64,000 nt of DNA from Woeseia oceani (GTDB taxonomy: Bacteria > Pseudomonadota > Gammaproteobacteria > Steroidobacterales > Woeseiaceae), in assembly GCF_001677435.1 (NCBI RefSeq), contig NZ_CP016268.1, forward strand, positions 186,001 to 250,000, read 5' to 3'. A model generated the notes under the pieces. The model ran no database searches. It had not been told where the DNA came from and saw nothing but the letters and a program-made list of their open reading frames with translations. This document shows positions 46,281 to 53,663 of this stretch, piece by piece. The translations under genes and the position numbers were made by a program. The first letter of the stretch is position 1. Every line of letters begins with the position of its first letter.

Positions 46281-46778
46281 ATGAATGGCAACTCAACTGA
46301 CTCAGCGGCCGTCGCTTCGTCGGAGTACTTTGATCTTCAGACGACCGGTTTGGGCTACCTGAACCGGGCGCGCGAAGTTCCCACTCGTAGCGAACCGTTC
46401 CTGGCTGTCGATATTGCCGCATTGCACGGCGCGAAAGACAACGTGCAGTACACGCGTTTCGATTGCATCGTGCGCGGCAAGAAGGCACAAGAGATCGTCA
46501 AGCGGCTGATGCCTGACATTGAAGCCGACCGGGCTGTCCTGGTTGGATTCAGATTGGGCGACCTGTATGCGGAGACGTTCAAGTACACCAACGGCGAAAA
46601 AGCCGGCGACATTGGTGTGTCTTTGAAGTCGCGTCTGCTGCAGATCATGTGGGCCAAGGTGGATGGCGTGGCGGTGTACAGTGCGCGGTCCGAAAAATCG
46701 GAAGCCGAGAACCCGGCGAAGAATTCGGAAAGCCACGAAACGCCTGCGACCAAGGCGCCCGAAGCCCGCGCAAGCTGA
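46281..46778 (+). CDS. STY4534-type ICE replication protein (DUF3577)
   Basis: A 165-residue protein starting MNGNSTDSAAVASSEYFDLQ. YFDLQTTGLGYLNRAREV, RFDCIVRGKKAQEIVKRLMPDIEADRAVLVGFRLGDLY and LKSRLLQIMW match the DUF3577/STY4534 family, encoded in ICE replication/maintenance regions. The C-terminus is a charged tail. The ATG at 46281 is chosen because its ribosome binding site lies in the hairpin just upstream. It is its own transcription unit, with leader RNA before and an inverted repeat after. Confidence 0.87.
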   Translation: MNGNSTDSAAVASSEYFDLQTTGLGYLNRAREVPTRSEPFLAVDIAALHGAKDNVQYTRFDCIVRGKKAQEIVKRLMPDIEADRAVLVGFRLGDLYAETFKYTNGEKAGDIGVSLKSRLLQIMWAKVDGVAVYSARSEKSEAENPAKNSESHETPATKAPEARAS

Positions 46779-46809
46779 GCCTAACGCAATTCGTTGAATT
46801 GCGACCTTT

Positions 46810-46839
46810 GAGACCCCTCACCTCGCGTGGCGGGGTCTC
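46810..46839 (+). terminator. Hairpin after DUF3577
   Basis: GAGACCCC/GGGGTCTC (46810-46839) is a perfect 8-bp stem. It is followed by another inverted repeat, CCTCAAG with CTTGAGG (46840-46871), and then GGCTCTGCCG, a sequence also found after the DUF932 terminator. Confidence 0.6.
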
Positions 46840-46988
46840 CCTCAAGTTTTTGCAGCGGCGACGACTTGAGGGAGGCTCTGCCGATCAAGGTCACGAATAG
46901 CGGTGGGTCTTAGGATCATGACCGTGCGGATTAACGGGGCAGCATCCCAGTGCGGATTGGACTAAGCGTCAACAGATTTCACACCGAC

Positions 46989-47087
46989 GTCACCGCGGTA
47001 TATCGATGACACCCGCTGGCCTTCGCCAGCACCCCAAGAGCTTAAAAGGTCGATGCGAAAAAGCTCGGGATGAGAGTCCTAACGACC
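46989..47087 (+). ncRNA. radC-like leader RNA, copy 3 (before radC)
   Basis: P1 GTCACCG/CGATGAC (46989-47010, one mismatch), ACACCC, P2 GCTGGC-CTTC-GCCAGC (47015-47030), ACCCCAA, P3 GAGCT/AGCTC (47038-47042 with 47062-47066), P4 GGTCG/CGACC (47048-47052 with 47083-47087) and P5 GGAT-GAGA-GTCC (47068-47079). In P4, GGTCG/CGACC replaces GGTTG/CAACC of copy 2, a compensatory change. Confidence 0.82.
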
Positions 47088-47238
47088 TCTCTGCCAACCG
47101 TGATTTTTTTGGTTTGGCGTTCAAAACGGTACCGACGGTGAAAGTCGGTGTCTTTTCAACCTCAGCCGATGCGCGATACCCCGGTGTCGCCATCGGCACC
47201 TTTCTTCCCCAACAGGGCATATTCATGCCCTACCGGGC

Positions 47239-47268
47239 GATGTGCCCCTCGCTATAAAGGAGCACATC
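47239..47268 (+). promoter_or_regulatory. Shine-Dalgarno-sequestering hairpin before radC
   Basis: GATGTGC (47239-47245) pairs with GCACATC (47262-47268), and CCT (47247-47249) with AGG of the AAAGGAG ribosome binding site. The ATG follows the stem directly. A GGGCAT-ATTC-ATGCCC hairpin and two others (ACCGAC/GTCGGT, GCCGATG/CATCGGC) fill the leader upstream. Confidence 0.72.
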
Positions 47269-47742
47269 ATGAACTTATACGTACGAAGCGCCAACGGATA
47301 TCGTGTTGCCAGCGTCGATGAAGTCGTCAGCGCCGCCAAGCGCGCAATCAACAGGAAGTATCGGCGCGGTCAGGCATTTACGAGTCCGAAGGTGGTGGAA
47401 GATTATTTGCGTGTAAAGCTGAGCTATGAAGACAACGAAAAATTCGTGGCTCTGTGGCTTGACGGACGCCATCGACTTATCGCCTACGAGGAGTTGTTCC
47501 AAGGGACGATTGATGGCACCAGCGTCTATCCGAGGGTGGTGGTGCAAAAAGCGATTGCGCACAATGCCGCGGCTGTCATTGTGGCCCATCCACACCCGAG
47601 CGGCGTGGCTGAGCCGTCGGCGGCCGATGAAAACATCACGCGACGCTTAAAGCAGGCGCTCGAGCTGGTGGATATTCGGCTCCTGGATCACATCGTGGTT
47701 GGCAAGCAGTGTGTTTCATTGGCGGCGCGTGGATTGCTTTGA
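47269..47742 (+). CDS. radC: RadC (JAB-domain) protein of the ICE
   Basis: A 157-residue short RadC from the ATG at 47269 (AAAGGAG site), lacking the long N-terminal HhH part. The JAMM/MPN-like motif is present: EDNEKFVALWLDGRHRLIAYEELFQGTIDGTSVYPRVV, AVIVAHPHPSG (HxHPSG) and DENITRRLKQALELVDIRLLDHIVVG (late Asp). Such RadC/JAB proteins are widespread on mobile elements and phages; the role is unclear (recombination or anti-host). It has its own leader RNA and a terminator. Confidence 0.93.
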   Translation: MNLYVRSANGYRVASVDEVVSAAKRAINRKYRRGQAFTSPKVVEDYLRVKLSYEDNEKFVALWLDGRHRLIAYEELFQGTIDGTSVYPRVVVQKAIAHNAAAVIVAHPHPSGVAEPSAADENITRRLKQALELVDIRLLDHIVVGKQCVSLAARGLL

Positions 47743-47758
47743 CGTGGTCTTAATGATT

Positions 47759-47779
47759 GCCCCTGGAATCAGGGGCTTT
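47759..47779 (+). terminator. Rho-independent terminator after radC
   Basis: GCCCCTG-GAAT-CAGGGGC is followed by TTTCATTT, 16 bases after the radC stop. Confidence 0.75.
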
Positions 47780-47816
47780 CATTTAACGCTACGCGGCCCA
47801 TCCGATTTACACCGCC

Positions 47817-47918
47817 GTCACCGCGGACAAATGGTGACACCCGCTGGCCTCGGCCAGCACCCGAAGAGCTCAAAAGGTTGATGCGAATGAGCTCGGGATC
47901 CTCAGGATCCAGTCAACC
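47817..47918 (+). ncRNA. radC-like leader RNA, copy 4 (before DUF932)
   Basis: P1 GTCACC/GGTGAC (47817-47838), ACACCC, P2 GCTGGC-CTCG-GCCAGC (47843-47858), ACCCGAA, P3 GAGCT/AGCTC (47866-47870 with 47890-47894), P4 GGTTGA/TCAACC (47876-47881 with 47913-47918) and P5 GGATC-CTCAG-GATCC (47896-47910). P1 changes to a new, still complementary pair. Confidence 0.82.
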
Positions 47919-47981
47919 TCTCTTAATGCCTTCAACCGAAGGCTTCACCCACGAGGACGATTCCAGACGGCGTCCTCGGAC

Positions 47982-48021
47982 GTTTCATGGCGTCATCCTC
48001 GTCACTCATGAGGAATGAAAC
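47982..48021 (+). promoter_or_regulatory. Shine-Dalgarno-sequestering hairpin before DUF932
   Basis: GTTTCAT (47982-47988) pairs with ATGAAAC (48015-48021), and CCTC (47997-48000) with the GAGG ribosome binding site (48010-48013). The ATG follows one base later. GCCTTC/GAAGGC and CGAGGACG/CGTCCTCG hairpins lie upstream. Confidence 0.7.
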
Positions 48022-48022
48022 C

Positions 48023-48931
48023 ATGGAAACAGACAGTGCTGAAGTCATCCCGTTCGATCGTTCGTTGGTACCTGGTACCCAGGAAGCCACGCGTCCCGTC
48101 AGTCCGTTTCCGGACGACTCGCCGCTCTACTTCCCGGTGGAAAGCCGGTCGGTGCGCGTCGATGATGCTGACGGATTACCGCAATCGGCATCGGGCTTTA
48201 AAGCGATTGTCCGCACCGATACCAACCAGGTGCTGGGGATACACGGACGTAGCTACAAGGTGGTGCCAAACGAACCGCTGTTTCGCGGATTCGATGAAGC
48301 GTTGCAGGCGTCCGATCTGGATCTGAGCGGTCTGGCGATCGAGGACCACGTGAACTATGGCGGGCGACGCGTGATTCGCAACTACCGTTTCCCAACGGTC
48401 ACGGCGGAGCCTCGCATCGGTGACATCGTGGAGCTGCGCATCTCGGTCATTAACTCGTTTGACTCGGGCAATGCGTTTACGGCGCAAGTGGGCGGCATGC
48501 GGCTTTGGTGTTTGAACGGTGCCGTATCGCTGCAAGGCACCTCCTCGGTCTACGGCCGTCATACCTCGGGATTTGATAATAACCGGGCGTTGACGAAGAT
48601 CAACAAGGCCATCGAGCGTTACCTGGTGGCGGCAACCGACTGGTCCGAGTGGAGTCAGCGTGAGCTGACCTCGCTGCAGGTACAAACAGCGCTGGAAGCG
48701 TTTCCGGATCTCAACCCGACGTTGCTCAAGCGTCTGGAGCAGGCCTGGACGATCGAGTCCGACCACGCGGGTAACACGGTCTGGGCGCTCTACAACGCGG
48801 CCACGCGATGGTCGACGCACACGCCGGTTCGCCCATCGTCGGAACCGAACCGTGCCTCGATTGTGATGGACCGTGAACGCCGGGTGCGCCAGTTCATGCA
48901 CAGCCGCGCCTTCAAGAAGCTGGTCGCCTAG
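48023..48931 (+). CDS. DUF932 protein of the ICE
   Basis: A 302-residue protein with the DUF932 pattern: SASGFKAIVRTDTNQVLGIHGRSYKVVPNEPLFRGFDEAL, NSFDSGNAFTAQVGGMRLWCLNG and ALYNAATRWSTHTPVRPSSE. DUF932 proteins are common in ICEs, plasmids and phages with unknown function; the LGIHGRSYKVV region is the most conserved. METDSAEV is taken as the start because its ribosome binding site GAGG is placed in the leader hairpin. Monocistronic, with two tandem hairpins after it. Confidence 0.88.
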   Translation: METDSAEVIPFDRSLVPGTQEATRPVSPFPDDSPLYFPVESRSVRVDDADGLPQSASGFKAIVRTDTNQVLGIHGRSYKVVPNEPLFRGFDEALQASDLDLSGLAIEDHVNYGGRRVIRNYRFPTVTAEPRIGDIVELRISVINSFDSGNAFTAQVGGMRLWCLNGAVSLQGTSSVYGRHTSGFDNNRALTKINKAIERYLVAATDWSEWSQRELTSLQVQTALEAFPDLNPTLLKRLEQAWTIESDHAGNTVWALYNAATRWSTHTPVRPSSEPNRASIVMDRERRVRQFMHSRAFKKLVA

Positions 48932-48973
48932 TACGCAACGGTACAACGTCTCTGGCGTCTGTTGTGTCCGATT

Positions 48974-48998
48974 GCCCCGTGATTCACGGGGCCTTTTT
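48974..48998 (+). terminator. Rho-independent terminator after DUF932
   Basis: GCCCCGTG-ATT-CACGGGGC followed by CTTTTT, about 40 bases after the stop. Confidence 0.88.
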
Positions 48999-49029
48999 CC
49001 TGCCGCTGATACCGGCGGCAGGAAAAAGG
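48992..49029. repeat. 15-bp inverted repeat overlapping the terminator
   Basis: CCTTTTTCCTGCCGC (48992-49006) pairs with GCGGCAGGAAAAAGG (49015-49029) across an 8-base loop. On the minus strand it could also act as a terminator-like structure for transcripts coming from the metal cargo. GGCTCTGCCG follows, as after DUF3577. Confidence 0.75.
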
Positions 49030-49057
49030 CTCTGCCGGCCCCGATAGACATTGAATC

Positions 49058-49130
49058 GACGTCGTTGCGGTCTACCAATAACCCGCTGACCGCTGTCAAC
49101 AGCTTAGGCGCCGGCGAAGTTCATGCAATC
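49058..49130 (+). repeat. Degenerate fifth copy of the radC-like element
   Basis: CGACGTCGTTGCGGTCTACCAATAACCCGCTGACCGC... is similar to the start of the other copies. P2 survives with one mismatch (GCTGAC/GTCAAC), but P1 is broken and P3/P4 cannot be recovered. No same-strand gene follows: the next gene is a convergent CDF exporter. It looks like the stump of a lost cassette. Confidence 0.6.
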
Positions 49131-49238
49131 GAGCGCGAGATCCGTGTCTCTTGTCGACCTACCGTCCAAACCTTCCGGTGATCGACTCCGAGTTTCTCGT
49201 AGGCCCGCTTATCTAAAGAGTAACCGAGGAGAAAGGCG

Positions 49239-50102
49239 TCAAGGCTCCAAAATCACCGGCTGAAACGTCGGATGATTGATATCGTGGCGCCGCGTCTCCT
49301 TTTGCAACGCCCGCGACACCTCGTTCCAGTTGTCAGCAGAGCGGACATCGATGTGGGCAGACAGCGCACGGGTGCCTGACGAGATCGTCCAGATATGCAA
49401 GTGGTGAACCCTGACGATATCGGGATGCGCAGCGTTAAGAGCATCAGCGACCTCGTTGATGTCGACACTTTGCGGAACGCCCTCCATAATCACGTGCAGT
49501 GTCTCCAGCAGTAGCTTCGTGGACGATACAAGAATCAACCCGCAGATTAGCAGCGACAAGAGCGGGTCGATTGGCATCCAGCCTGTAAGCCAGATTACGA
49601 GTCCTGCGGCAATCGCTGCCACGGACCCCAGAAGGTCGCCCATAACGTGGAGCATGGCGCCACGGGTGTTGAGCGTCTTTTGTCCGCGGTGGAGCAGCCA
49701 CGCAACGAGAATATTGACGAACAGGCCGACTATGCCGATGACCAGCACTGAGCCGAATTGCACCGGCGTAGGGTTCAGCAGACGGTCTATGGCAGAGATG
49801 ACGATGGCAGCCACGATGCCGTACATGAACAGGACGTTGAACAGTGCACCGACAACCTCGGCTCGTTCCAGGCCAAAGGTGTGTCGCTTGGTTGCAGGGC
49901 GGGACACGAGGCGTGCCGCGAATGCGGCGGCCGCGAGCGATACAGCGTCTGTCAGCATGTGGCCCGCATCGCCGAGTAGTGCGAGGGAGTTGGCGAGCCA
50001 TCCGCCTATAGCTTCGACCACCGCATAGCCGAGCGTAATGGCGAGTCCGAGCAGCAAGGTTCGCTGGCTGGAGTGTGATCCGCTTTCGTTATCAGTGCTC
50101 AT
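49239..50102 (-). CDS. Cation diffusion facilitator (CzcD-like) exporter
   Basis: A 287-residue CDF protein with six membrane helices. The metal-site motifs are clear: ALLGDAGHMLTDAVSLA (helix 2, HxxxD) and MLHVMGDLLGSVAAI (helix 5, HxxxD), with a C-terminal cytoplasmic domain (VRVHHLHIWTISSGTRALSAHID). This pattern fits zinc/cadmium/cobalt exporters of the CzcD/ZitB group. It is the first cargo gene after the ICE module and probably the last gene of the leftward czc transcript, 38 bases after the PII-like gene. Confidence 0.93.
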   Translation of the reverse strand: MSTDNESGSHSSQRTLLLGLAITLGYAVVEAIGGWLANSLALLGDAGHMLTDAVSLAAAAFAARLVSRPATKRHTFGLERAEVVGALFNVLFMYGIVAAIVISAIDRLLNPTPVQFGSVLVIGIVGLFVNILVAWLLHRGQKTLNTRGAMLHVMGDLLGSVAAIAAGLVIWLTGWMPIDPLLSLLICGLILVSSTKLLLETLHVIMEGVPQSVDINEVADALNAAHPDIVRVHHLHIWTISSGTRALSAHIDVRSADNWNEVSRALQKETRRHDINHPTFQPVILEP

Positions 50103-50140
50103 TGGCCGTCGTCCTGTTCAGGCATGGCAGTTACCTGCAC

Positions 50141-50464
50141 TCAGTCGGTTATCTCGATGGCAGATCGAATGTCGCTGACGTAAATCCAGCCGGCCGTTGC
50201 TTGCCCGGTCCGGGCATGCGTCTTGATCAGGTCGACCGCCTGGGCCACCCGGTCATCGTTCTTGCAGACGAGTTCGAGCTTGACCTGGGTAATGACCTTG
50301 CGGCCGATCTCGACGGAGTAGCGCTGTTCACTGGGGTCGAGGGCCTTCAGGAGGCCCTCCACATCGATGACAGTTAGTGTTCGAAAATCGGCGTCATACA
50401 ACGCGTCAACAACGTCCGCAATACGATTGCGATGAATGAACGCCTTGATTTCACGGTAGGTCAT
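50141..50464 (-). CDS. PII-like protein of the RND efflux operon
   Basis: A 107-residue PII-fold protein (MTYREIKAFIHRNRIADVVDALYDA, GLLKALDPSEQRYSVEIGRKVITQVKLELVCKNDDRV, GQATAGWIYVSDIRSAIEI). The B-loop TGQATAGWIYV-type and C-loop resemble PII, but the T-loop lacks the uridylylation Tyr. PII-like proteins (I recall the name PII-NG) are known near CusA/CzcA genes and are thought to sense nucleotide or metal. It lies just downstream of czcA on the same strand. Confidence 0.75.
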   Translation of the reverse strand: MTYREIKAFIHRNRIADVVDALYDADFRTLTVIDVEGLLKALDPSEQRYSVEIGRKVITQVKLELVCKNDDRVAQAVDLIKTHARTGQATAGWIYVSDIRSAIEITD

Positions 50465-50536
50465 TGGAAAATCTCCCGAATAATTTAGAAGAAGGCAAGG
50501 TGCCGGCGACTAGCACCGGCACCTTGCTTGCGCTGC

Positions 50537-53500
50537 TCAATCGCTTTCGTCAGTCACAGGCTGCTGCTCCGTTCGTGATTCGACCCACTCGTAGATCACC
50601 GGCAGCAGGACCAGTGTCAGCAAGGTCGACGTGATCAGGCCGCCGACGACCACCGCGGCCAGCGGCCGCTGCGTCTCCGCGCCGACACCGGACGACAAAA
50701 GCATCGGCACCAGTCCGAGAATGGCGACGCTCGCGGTCATCAGCACGGGCCGCAAGCGCAATTCGGCCCCGCGCATTACTGCTTCTGCAACCGTAAGGCC
50801 GGTTTCCCGCTGCTCGTTGATGAAACTGACGAGCACGATGCCGTTCAGCATGGCCACGCCGAAAACAGCGATGAATCCGATAGCCGACGGTACAGAGACG
50901 TACTGACCAGTCACGAACAGGGCCAGCAGCCCGCCGATGGTCGCGAAAGGCACGTTGGCGATGATCAGGGTCGCGTACTTGATCGAATTGAAGGCCGTGT
51001 ACAACAGGACGAAGATGAAAAAGATCGTCAACGGCACGATGATCGCGAGCCGGGTCAATGCGCGCTGCTGGTTCTCGAACGCGCCACCCCATTCGATCCA
51101 GTAGCCTGGCGGCAGGTCCAGCTCGCTTTCGATTGCAGCGTTCGCGTCCTGGACGAAGCCATCGACATCACGGCCGCGAACGTCCATCTGGATGACCGAG
51201 TAACGCTGCAGCTGCTCCCGGCGGACGAACGAGTAGCCTTCGGCGACGTCAACGTCGGCAACTGTCGAAAGCGGTACGATGGCGCCACTCGCTGTCTTCA
51301 GCGGGATGCGCCGTATCGCGTCGACCGACTGCTTGGAGCTGTCCCTGATGCGCGCAGTAATATCGAATCGGCGCACGCCGGATATCAGTGTCGAAACCGG
51401 TTCGTTGCCGATGCCGGTGCGCACGACGGACAGCACGTCATCTGCGTTCAGGCCGAAGCGTGCAAGCTGGTCGCGCTTGACCTTGATGCGAATCTGCGGC
51501 TTGCCGACATTCGCCTCCAAGGACAGGTCCGCCACGCCCGGTACGCCTTCGACCACGTCCTTGATCCGCTGGCTCAGGCGGTCGAGTTCCGTCAGTTCCT
51601 CGCCGTACAACTTCACGGCGAGTGTGGCCCGCACGCCCGAGATGAGCTCCTCAACGCGCATCTGGATCGGCTGGGTAAACGCGATGACTGCGGTAGGCGC
51701 GACCTCTTCCAGCGTCTCGCGCATGTCTTCCGCGAGCTGCTGGATGTCACGATCGCCGGGCCATGAGTCCTCCGGCTTCAGCTTGGTGAAAATTTCCATG
51801 TAGTTGACGTCGGCTGTTTCGCCCTTCTCGGCGCGGCCAATCATTGCTACGGTCGTTTCGACCTCGGGGTAGGCCGACAAGGCGTTCTCGATCTTCTTCG
51901 ATACTTCGATGGATTGCGCCAGCGACGCCGATGGAATGGACGTCACCCGCCACATGATCGAGCCTTCCTGCAGCTGTGGCATGAACTCCTTGCCGAGAAA
52001 CGGGAACAGCGCGAGGCTTGCGACGAGCAACACGAGCGCGCTGCCCGTCACCTTCTTCCGGTTCTTCAAGGACCAGGAGAGCAAAGGCAAGTAGCGTTGC
52101 TTGATGACCCGCACCAGCCAGGTATCCCGTTCCTCTTTTGGCTTCAGGATGAGCGCAGCGAGTACCGGGATCAGCGTCAACGTCAGCAGCAGTGAGCCCG
52201 CCATCGCGAAGCTGATGTTGAACGCCATCGGCTTGAACAGCTTGCCCTCGAGACCCTGTAGCGCGAACAGGGGAAGAAACACGACGATGATGATCATGAT
52301 CGCGAAGGCGATGGGGTTCGCCACCTCGCGGGCTGCCGTCAGGACGGCAGCGGTTCGATCAACCTTGCCGCCTTCGGCTTTGCGCTCCGCCATGATCCGG
52401 AACGCGTTTTCGACCATGACCACCGCGCCGTCAACCATCATTCCGATACCAACGGCCAGGCCGGCAAGCGACATCAGGTTGGCCGAAAGACCGGCCTCGT
52501 TCATAAAGATGAACGCAATGAGCATGGCAAGCGGCAGGGCACTGATGACGACCACGGCGGAGCGGAGCTCGCCCAGGAACAGGAACAGCACGATCGCAAC
52601 CAGGATCGAGCCCTCGATCAGCGCATTACGCGCCGTGCCGACGGCTTCTTCAACAAGGTCGGTACGCTCGTAGATAGGGTTCAGTTTTACCCCGTCGGGG
52701 AGCGACTGCTGGACGATGTCGACTTTTTCCTTCACGGCATCGACGACGCTTGCAGCATTCTCGCCGATGCGTGACAAGGCCATGCCGAGCACGACCTCCT
52801 TGCCGTCGCGCGTCACGGCGCCGAAGCGCAGCGCGCCTTCCTGGCGAATGTCGGCGATGTCCCTGAGGTATACCGGCGTACCGTCCTCGACCTTGAGCAC
52901 CATATCGCCGATATCGTGCTCGTTCTCGACCAATCCCAGGCCTCGAACCAGGTTCTGTTCCGCGCCGATGTCGACATACTGCCCGCCAACCTGCCGGTTG
53001 TTCGACTGGATGACATTCATTACGTCACTGTAAGTCAGGTCGTACTTGATCAGGTTCAAAGGATCGATAACCACCTGGTACTGGCGTTCCTGCCCGCCCC
53101 AGGAGGTGACGTCATCCACGCCCGGCGCCGTGCGCAGGATCAGGCGCACGGTCCAGTCCTGCAATGTACGCAGGTCCATATCGGAGATGTCGGCATTCAG
53201 CTTTTCGTCGGCGCGTTCGAGCGTGTACCAGAACACCTGGCCGAGGCCGGAAGTATTCGGACCCATCTCCGGTGTACCGTAGCCGTCGGGAATCCGGTCG
53301 CCGACCTCCAGCAACCGTTCCATGACGAGCCGTCGCGCGAAATAGATATCCGTATCGTCTTCAAAGTAGACGGCGACGTAGGAGAGTCCGAACAGGCTGA
53401 CGGAGCGTATCTGCTGCACGTCCGGCAAGCCCGCCATGCTCGATTCGATCGGAAACGTCAGCAGTTGCTCGACGTCTTCCGCGGCCAGGCCGGGCGACTC

Positions 53501-53653
53501 GGTGTAGATATTGACCTGCACCGGCGTCACGTCCGGGAAGGCGTCGATAGGGACGCTGACAACGGCTCGCCAGCCCAGGAAGGCGATGACGCCGAACACG
53601 ATCAGCACCAGGAATTTGTAGTGCAGTGATGCTTCTACGAGTTTGTTCAACAT
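50537..53653 (-). CDS. Heavy-metal RND efflux pump inner-membrane component (CzcA/CusA family)
   Basis: A 1038-residue HME-RND transporter. The N-terminal helix and AFPDVTPVQVNIYTESPGLAAEDVEQLLTFPIE are classic. In helix 4 the key motif reads GIGMMVDGAVVMVEN, with the proton-relay Asp; this is nearer the CzcA-type DGA than the CusA-type DAA, but neither canonical form is exact. The metal is therefore uncertain among divalent cations. It forms a tripartite pump with the CzcB- and CzcC-like products encoded upstream. Confidence 0.95.
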   Translation of the reverse strand: MLNKLVEASLHYKFLVLIVFGVIAFLGWRAVVSVPIDAFPDVTPVQVNIYTESPGLAAEDVEQLLTFPIESSMAGLPDVQQIRSVSLFGLSYVAVYFEDDTDIYFARRLVMERLLEVGDRIPDGYGTPEMGPNTSGLGQVFWYTLERADEKLNADISDMDLRTLQDWTVRLILRTAPGVDDVTSWGGQERQYQVVIDPLNLIKYDLTYSDVMNVIQSNNRQVGGQYVDIGAEQNLVRGLGLVENEHDIGDMVLKVEDGTPVYLRDIADIRQEGALRFGAVTRDGKEVVLGMALSRIGENAASVVDAVKEKVDIVQQSLPDGVKLNPIYERTDLVEEAVGTARNALIEGSILVAIVLFLFLGELRSAVVVISALPLAMLIAFIFMNEAGLSANLMSLAGLAVGIGMMVDGAVVMVENAFRIMAERKAEGGKVDRTAAVLTAAREVANPIAFAIMIIIVVFLPLFALQGLEGKLFKPMAFNISFAMAGSLLLTLTLIPVLAALILKPKEERDTWLVRVIKQRYLPLLSWSLKNRKKVTGSALVLLVASLALFPFLGKEFMPQLQEGSIMWRVTSIPSASLAQSIEVSKKIENALSAYPEVETTVAMIGRAEKGETADVNYMEIFTKLKPEDSWPGDRDIQQLAEDMRETLEEVAPTAVIAFTQPIQMRVEELISGVRATLAVKLYGEELTELDRLSQRIKDVVEGVPGVADLSLEANVGKPQIRIKVKRDQLARFGLNADDVLSVVRTGIGNEPVSTLISGVRRFDITARIRDSSKQSVDAIRRIPLKTASGAIVPLSTVADVDVAEGYSFVRREQLQRYSVIQMDVRGRDVDGFVQDANAAIESELDLPPGYWIEWGGAFENQQRALTRLAIIVPLTIFFIFVLLYTAFNSIKYATLIIANVPFATIGGLLALFVTGQYVSVPSAIGFIAVFGVAMLNGIVLVSFINEQRETGLTVAEAVMRGAELRLRPVLMTASVAILGLVPMLLSSGVGAETQRPLAAVVVGGLITSTLLTLVLLPVIYEWVESRTEQQPVTDESD

Positions 53654-53663
53654 GATGATCCCC

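Noticed and set aside
46082-47918. Repeated leaders as a CRISPR array
   Set aside because: The units are about 0.7-0.9 kb apart, contain genes between them and vary in sequence while keeping a fold.
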